Assembly (NCBI GenBank): GCA_964349515.1
Contig: CAYGHG010000116.1
Location: 1 to 7,735 of the forward strand
Direction: 5' to 3'
Source of the DNA: CAYGHG01 sp964349515
GTDB taxonomy: Bacteria; Oederibacteriota; PGYV01; CAYGHG01
Length of the DNA: 7,735 nt
The translations under genes were made by a program, and so were the position numbers. Position 1 is the stretch's first letter. Each line of letters opens with the position of its first letter. Below the pieces are notes generated by a model that made no database searches, was not told the origin of the DNA, and saw only the letters and a list, made by a program, of their open reading frames with translations. Positions 6,450 to 7,735 of the stretch are shown here, piece after piece.

Positions 6450-7016
6450 TTGATTGAACCCGGGGCGGAAAAAAGACTTCTAAAGCACATAAGCGGCGGC
6501 CGCAGGCCTCATTCGCTGCGCGTTGCAAAGCTTGCCGCTTTTCTTGCAGATAGAGAAGGGGCTGACCCGCGAAAAGCATATCTTGCGGGGCTTCTTCACG
6601 ATTGTGCGAAAAGTGAATCTGTTCACGCAGAGAAAAAAGATTTGATTAAGTATAGAGTAACCCTGACGCCTTTTGAACGAAGAAGCCCGGAATTATGGCA
6701 CGCCAAAGCAGGGGCAAAAAAGGCTGCATTAAAGCTTAAAATAAAAGACAGGGAAGTAATAGAGGCTGTAAGTTCACATACCACGGGAAGTCCGGAGATG
6801 GCGCCGGTTACAAAGGCTTTGTATATAGCAGATTTTGCCGAAGAAGGCAGAAAGTATAAAGAAGCTCATAACGTACGTAAAATGGCGTTAAAAGGAGCAG
6901 GTTTTAAAATGATGGTTTCTGAGGTAGTTCGCGAAAAAGTTATATTTTTGATGAGATCAAGGATACCAATTCACGAACAGAGCCTGCTATTATTGGAAAA
7001 AACGGAACAAAAATAG
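6450..7016 (+). CDS. yqeK: HD-domain phosphohydrolase YqeK (predicted Ap4A hydrolase)
   Basis: The 188-residue protein matches the YqeK family of HD-domain enzymes, which hydrolyse diadenosine tetraphosphate symmetrically in studied Firmicutes. Expected metal and substrate residues are present in order: H21 (RPHSLRVAKLA), the HD pair H50-D51 (LLHDCAK), H84 (ELWHAKAG), H110 (SSHTTGSPEM) and D128 (YIADFAEEGR). The length is the normal one for the family. There is no ATG before residue 145, so the start is TTG at 6450, with GGGA (6440-6443) a plausible binding site. The start lies 3 nt after the stop of the small membrane protein, so coupling is likely. YqeK genes often sit with nadD and rsfS; here neither is present, and the gene closes a transport operon. 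No strong terminator follows. Confidence 0.88.
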   Translation: MIEPGAEKRLLKHISGGRRPHSLRVAKLAAFLADREGADPRKAYLAGLLHDCAKSESVHAEKKDLIKYRVTLTPFERRSPELWHAKAGAKKAALKLKIKDREVIEAVSSHTTGSPEMAPVTKALYIADFAEEGRKYKEAHNVRKMALKGAGFKMMVSEVVREKVIFLMRSRIPIHEQSLLLLEKTEQK

Positions 7017-7144
7017 TCCGAAAACAGTCAAATCATATATAACAGGAACTTCAGGGGACATTTCAACATTTTTTTATGTTATTTTTAAATAGGATACTGG
7101 TGGCACAGTTTTTTCTATATAAATATGATTAGATTTTATTCCTA

Positions 7145-7170
7145 TATTTGCAAGTATTTTGTAAGTATTT
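7145..7170 (+). repeat. Phased imperfect tandem repeat TATTT(T)GYAAG
   Basis: TATTT begins at 7145, 7155 and 7166, each of the first two followed by a G-pyrimidine-AAG segment, so about 2.5 copies of a 10-11 bp unit are present. AAGTATTT itself is repeated exactly at 7152-7159 and 7163-7170. The period is one turn of the helix, so the copies face the same side of the DNA. They end just upstream of the -35 box at 7189. They could bind a regulator or act as an AT-rich UP element; chance in AT-rich DNA is the alternative. Confidence 0.45.
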
Positions 7171-7188
7171 GTTTATATAACAAAAAAC

Positions 7189-7216
7189 TTGACAAATAGT
7201 TAATGGGATGTATACT
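7189..7216 (+). promoter_or_regulatory. Sigma-70-type promoter of the winged-helix gene
   Basis: A perfect -35 box TTGACA (7189-7194) is followed after 16 bases by TATACT (7211-7216), five of six consensus bases. Transcription would start near 7223, leaving a leader of about 34 nt to ATG 7257. The DNA just upstream (7163-7188) is very AT-rich and may act as an UP element. The sequence ATACTT at 7212-7217, overlapping the -10 box, is the reverse complement of the AAGTAT found twice upstream. Confidence 0.8.
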
Positions 7217-7256
7217 TCTATTGTAACCAAATATAATGAAAGGCAGGGGAAATAAA

Positions 7257-7616
7257 ATGGGCGGCGGACAGGAAAAGCTGGAAGCGATTAAAGGCCTGCT
7301 TGCAAAGCCTGAGGCGCTTGGGATTTTATGTTTTAACAAGCATCACAGGAACACAAAGATTAACTCTGCCCGCATTTCTGAAATGTTAAAAATACCTATT
7401 AACCGCCTTAAAGAGACTTGCAAGCTGCTGGAAGATGAAAAGATAGTAAAACTGCACAGGGCAGGTTCTGACTATGAAATTGAGATACTTGACCAGGAAG
7501 ATTCCGGCGTTAAGCAGGCGATAGATGAGGTCATCTGGGAAAACAAGCAGGAATACGGCCGGATTTATAAAAAAATGATAACCGCGGAACTGCTTGATTT
7601 TATGGATGAAAAGTAA
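7257..7616 (+). CDS. Small winged-helix (ArsR/MarR-like) putative transcription regulator
   Basis: The 119-residue protein has an N-terminal winged helix-turn-helix. Helix 1 is around 8-30 (LEAIKGLL...ILCFNKHH), the turn and recognition helices around 36-60 (INSARISEMLKIPINRLKETCKLLED), and the wing around 61-78 (EKIVKLHRAGSDYEIEIL). A charged C-terminal helical part (82-119) could mediate dimer formation. Two cysteines (C25, C55) are present without a clear metal-site pattern. The start is ATG 7257 because AGGGGA (7245-7250) is 6 nt upstream; an in-frame ATG at 7236 has no binding site and lies only about 13 nt after the predicted transcription start. It is a single-gene unit with its own strong promoter and terminator. 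Its targets are unknown; autoregulation through the AAGTAT motifs upstream is possible. Confidence 0.75.
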   Translation: MGGGQEKLEAIKGLLAKPEALGILCFNKHHRNTKINSARISEMLKIPINRLKETCKLLEDEKIVKLHRAGSDYEIEILDQEDSGVKQAIDEVIWENKQEYGRIYKKMITAELLDFMDEK

Positions 7617-7617
7617 A

Positions 7618-7661
7618 TAAAAAAAGCGCGCGCCAAAGAAATGGCGCGCGTTCTTTTTTTA
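7618..7661 (+). terminator. Strong Rho-independent terminator, possibly bidirectional
   Basis: A perfect 8-bp GC-only stem, CGCGCGCC (7627-7634) and GGCGCGCG (7643-7650), encloses the 8-nt loop AAAGAAAT. It begins right after the TAA of the winged-helix gene. The right side has a T-rich run (TTCTTTTTTT, 7651-7660) and the left side an A-rich run (7618-7625), so it could stop transcription from either direction. Confidence 0.92.
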
Positions 7662-7735
7662 TTTACCGGCACAATTTACGGGTTATTCCCCCCTCAAACA
7701 GTACTTATAAATTATTGACTTAGGCTGATAATAGG
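7662..7735. other. Right-end intergenic stretch without a supported gene
   Basis: These 74 bases hold no start codon with a ribosome binding site. TTGACT at 7715-7720 resembles a -35 box, and its -10 partner would fall at or beyond the window edge, so a promoter for a gene to the right is possible but cannot be judged. On the minus strand a 16-codon open stretch ends at a stop near 7683; it is too short to support a convergent gene. Confidence 0.5.

Noticed and set aside
7050..7080. AGGGGACATTT motif plus weak hairpin AACAT/ATGTT, possible transposon end or terminator
   Set aside because: The motif is reminiscent of ends of some insertion sequences, but there is no partner end, target duplication or transposase. 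The hairpin is only 5 bp, AT-rich and without a proper T run after it.
7683..7733. Possible C-terminus of a convergent gene entering from the right
   Set aside because: Only 16 open codons on the minus strand, with no recognisable pattern; chance is sufficient.
1..7735. CRISPR array, toxin-antitoxin pair, defence island or phage genes
   Set aside because: No regularly spaced repeats of 25-40 bases and no toxin, nuclease, phage or Cas-like proteins were seen; the HD protein fits YqeK in all key residues rather than Cas3 or a dNTPase.

Overview
The window reads as a stretch of chromosome from a Gram-negative-type (diderm) bacterium. A secreted beta-barrel protein of outer-membrane type indicates an outer membrane. 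Base composition is moderate by eye, intergenic DNA is AT-rich, and AGG/AGA arginine and ATA isoleucine codons are common in the genes. A tRNA-Arg(CCU), which reads AGG, lies at the left. Vegetative (sigma-70-like) promoters and Rho-independent terminators are easy to see. The mix of families (PHP hydrolase, YfgM-like TPR protein, SLOG protein of the TIGR00725 type, CUT1 sugar ABC importer, YqeK) would suit a poorly characterised environmental phylum such as Elusimicrobiota or a neighbouring candidate lineage. That placement is a guess, because no phylogenetic marker gene is present.

Layout: (1) 2-52 is probably the 3' tail of a gene entering from the left. (2) 111-334 is a tRNA unit: promoter, leader of about 85 nt, tRNA-Arg(CCU) with encoded CCA, and terminator. 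(3) 387-7016 holds nine tightly packed plus-strand genes with no internal terminator and junctions from an 11-nt overlap to a 16-nt gap: PHP phosphoesterase, beta-barrel protein, TPR membrane protein, SLOG protein, sugar-binding protein, two ABC permeases, a 57-residue membrane protein and the HD phosphohydrolase YqeK. (4) 7017-7256 is an AT-rich regulatory gap with helically phased repeats and a near-consensus promoter. (5) 7257-7616 is a small winged-helix protein gene, closed by a strong GC-rich terminator at 7618-7661. (6) 7662-7735 has no supported gene.

How the genes fit together: the binding protein and two permeases form the extracytoplasmic and membrane parts of a carbohydrate importer, but no ATPase gene lies in the window, so a shared ATPase elsewhere is likely. 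The beta-barrel and TPR proteins suggest an envelope function. PHP, SLOG and YqeK are predicted soluble phosphoester or nucleotide enzymes with no obvious shared pathway, so the operon may be a housekeeping assembly rather than one pathway.

No clearly new defence system, mobile element or CRISPR array is visible. The least explained parts are the roughly 140-residue cytoplasmic extension on the first permease, the small membrane protein between permease 2 and YqeK, and the repeat-bearing promoter of the winged-helix gene.
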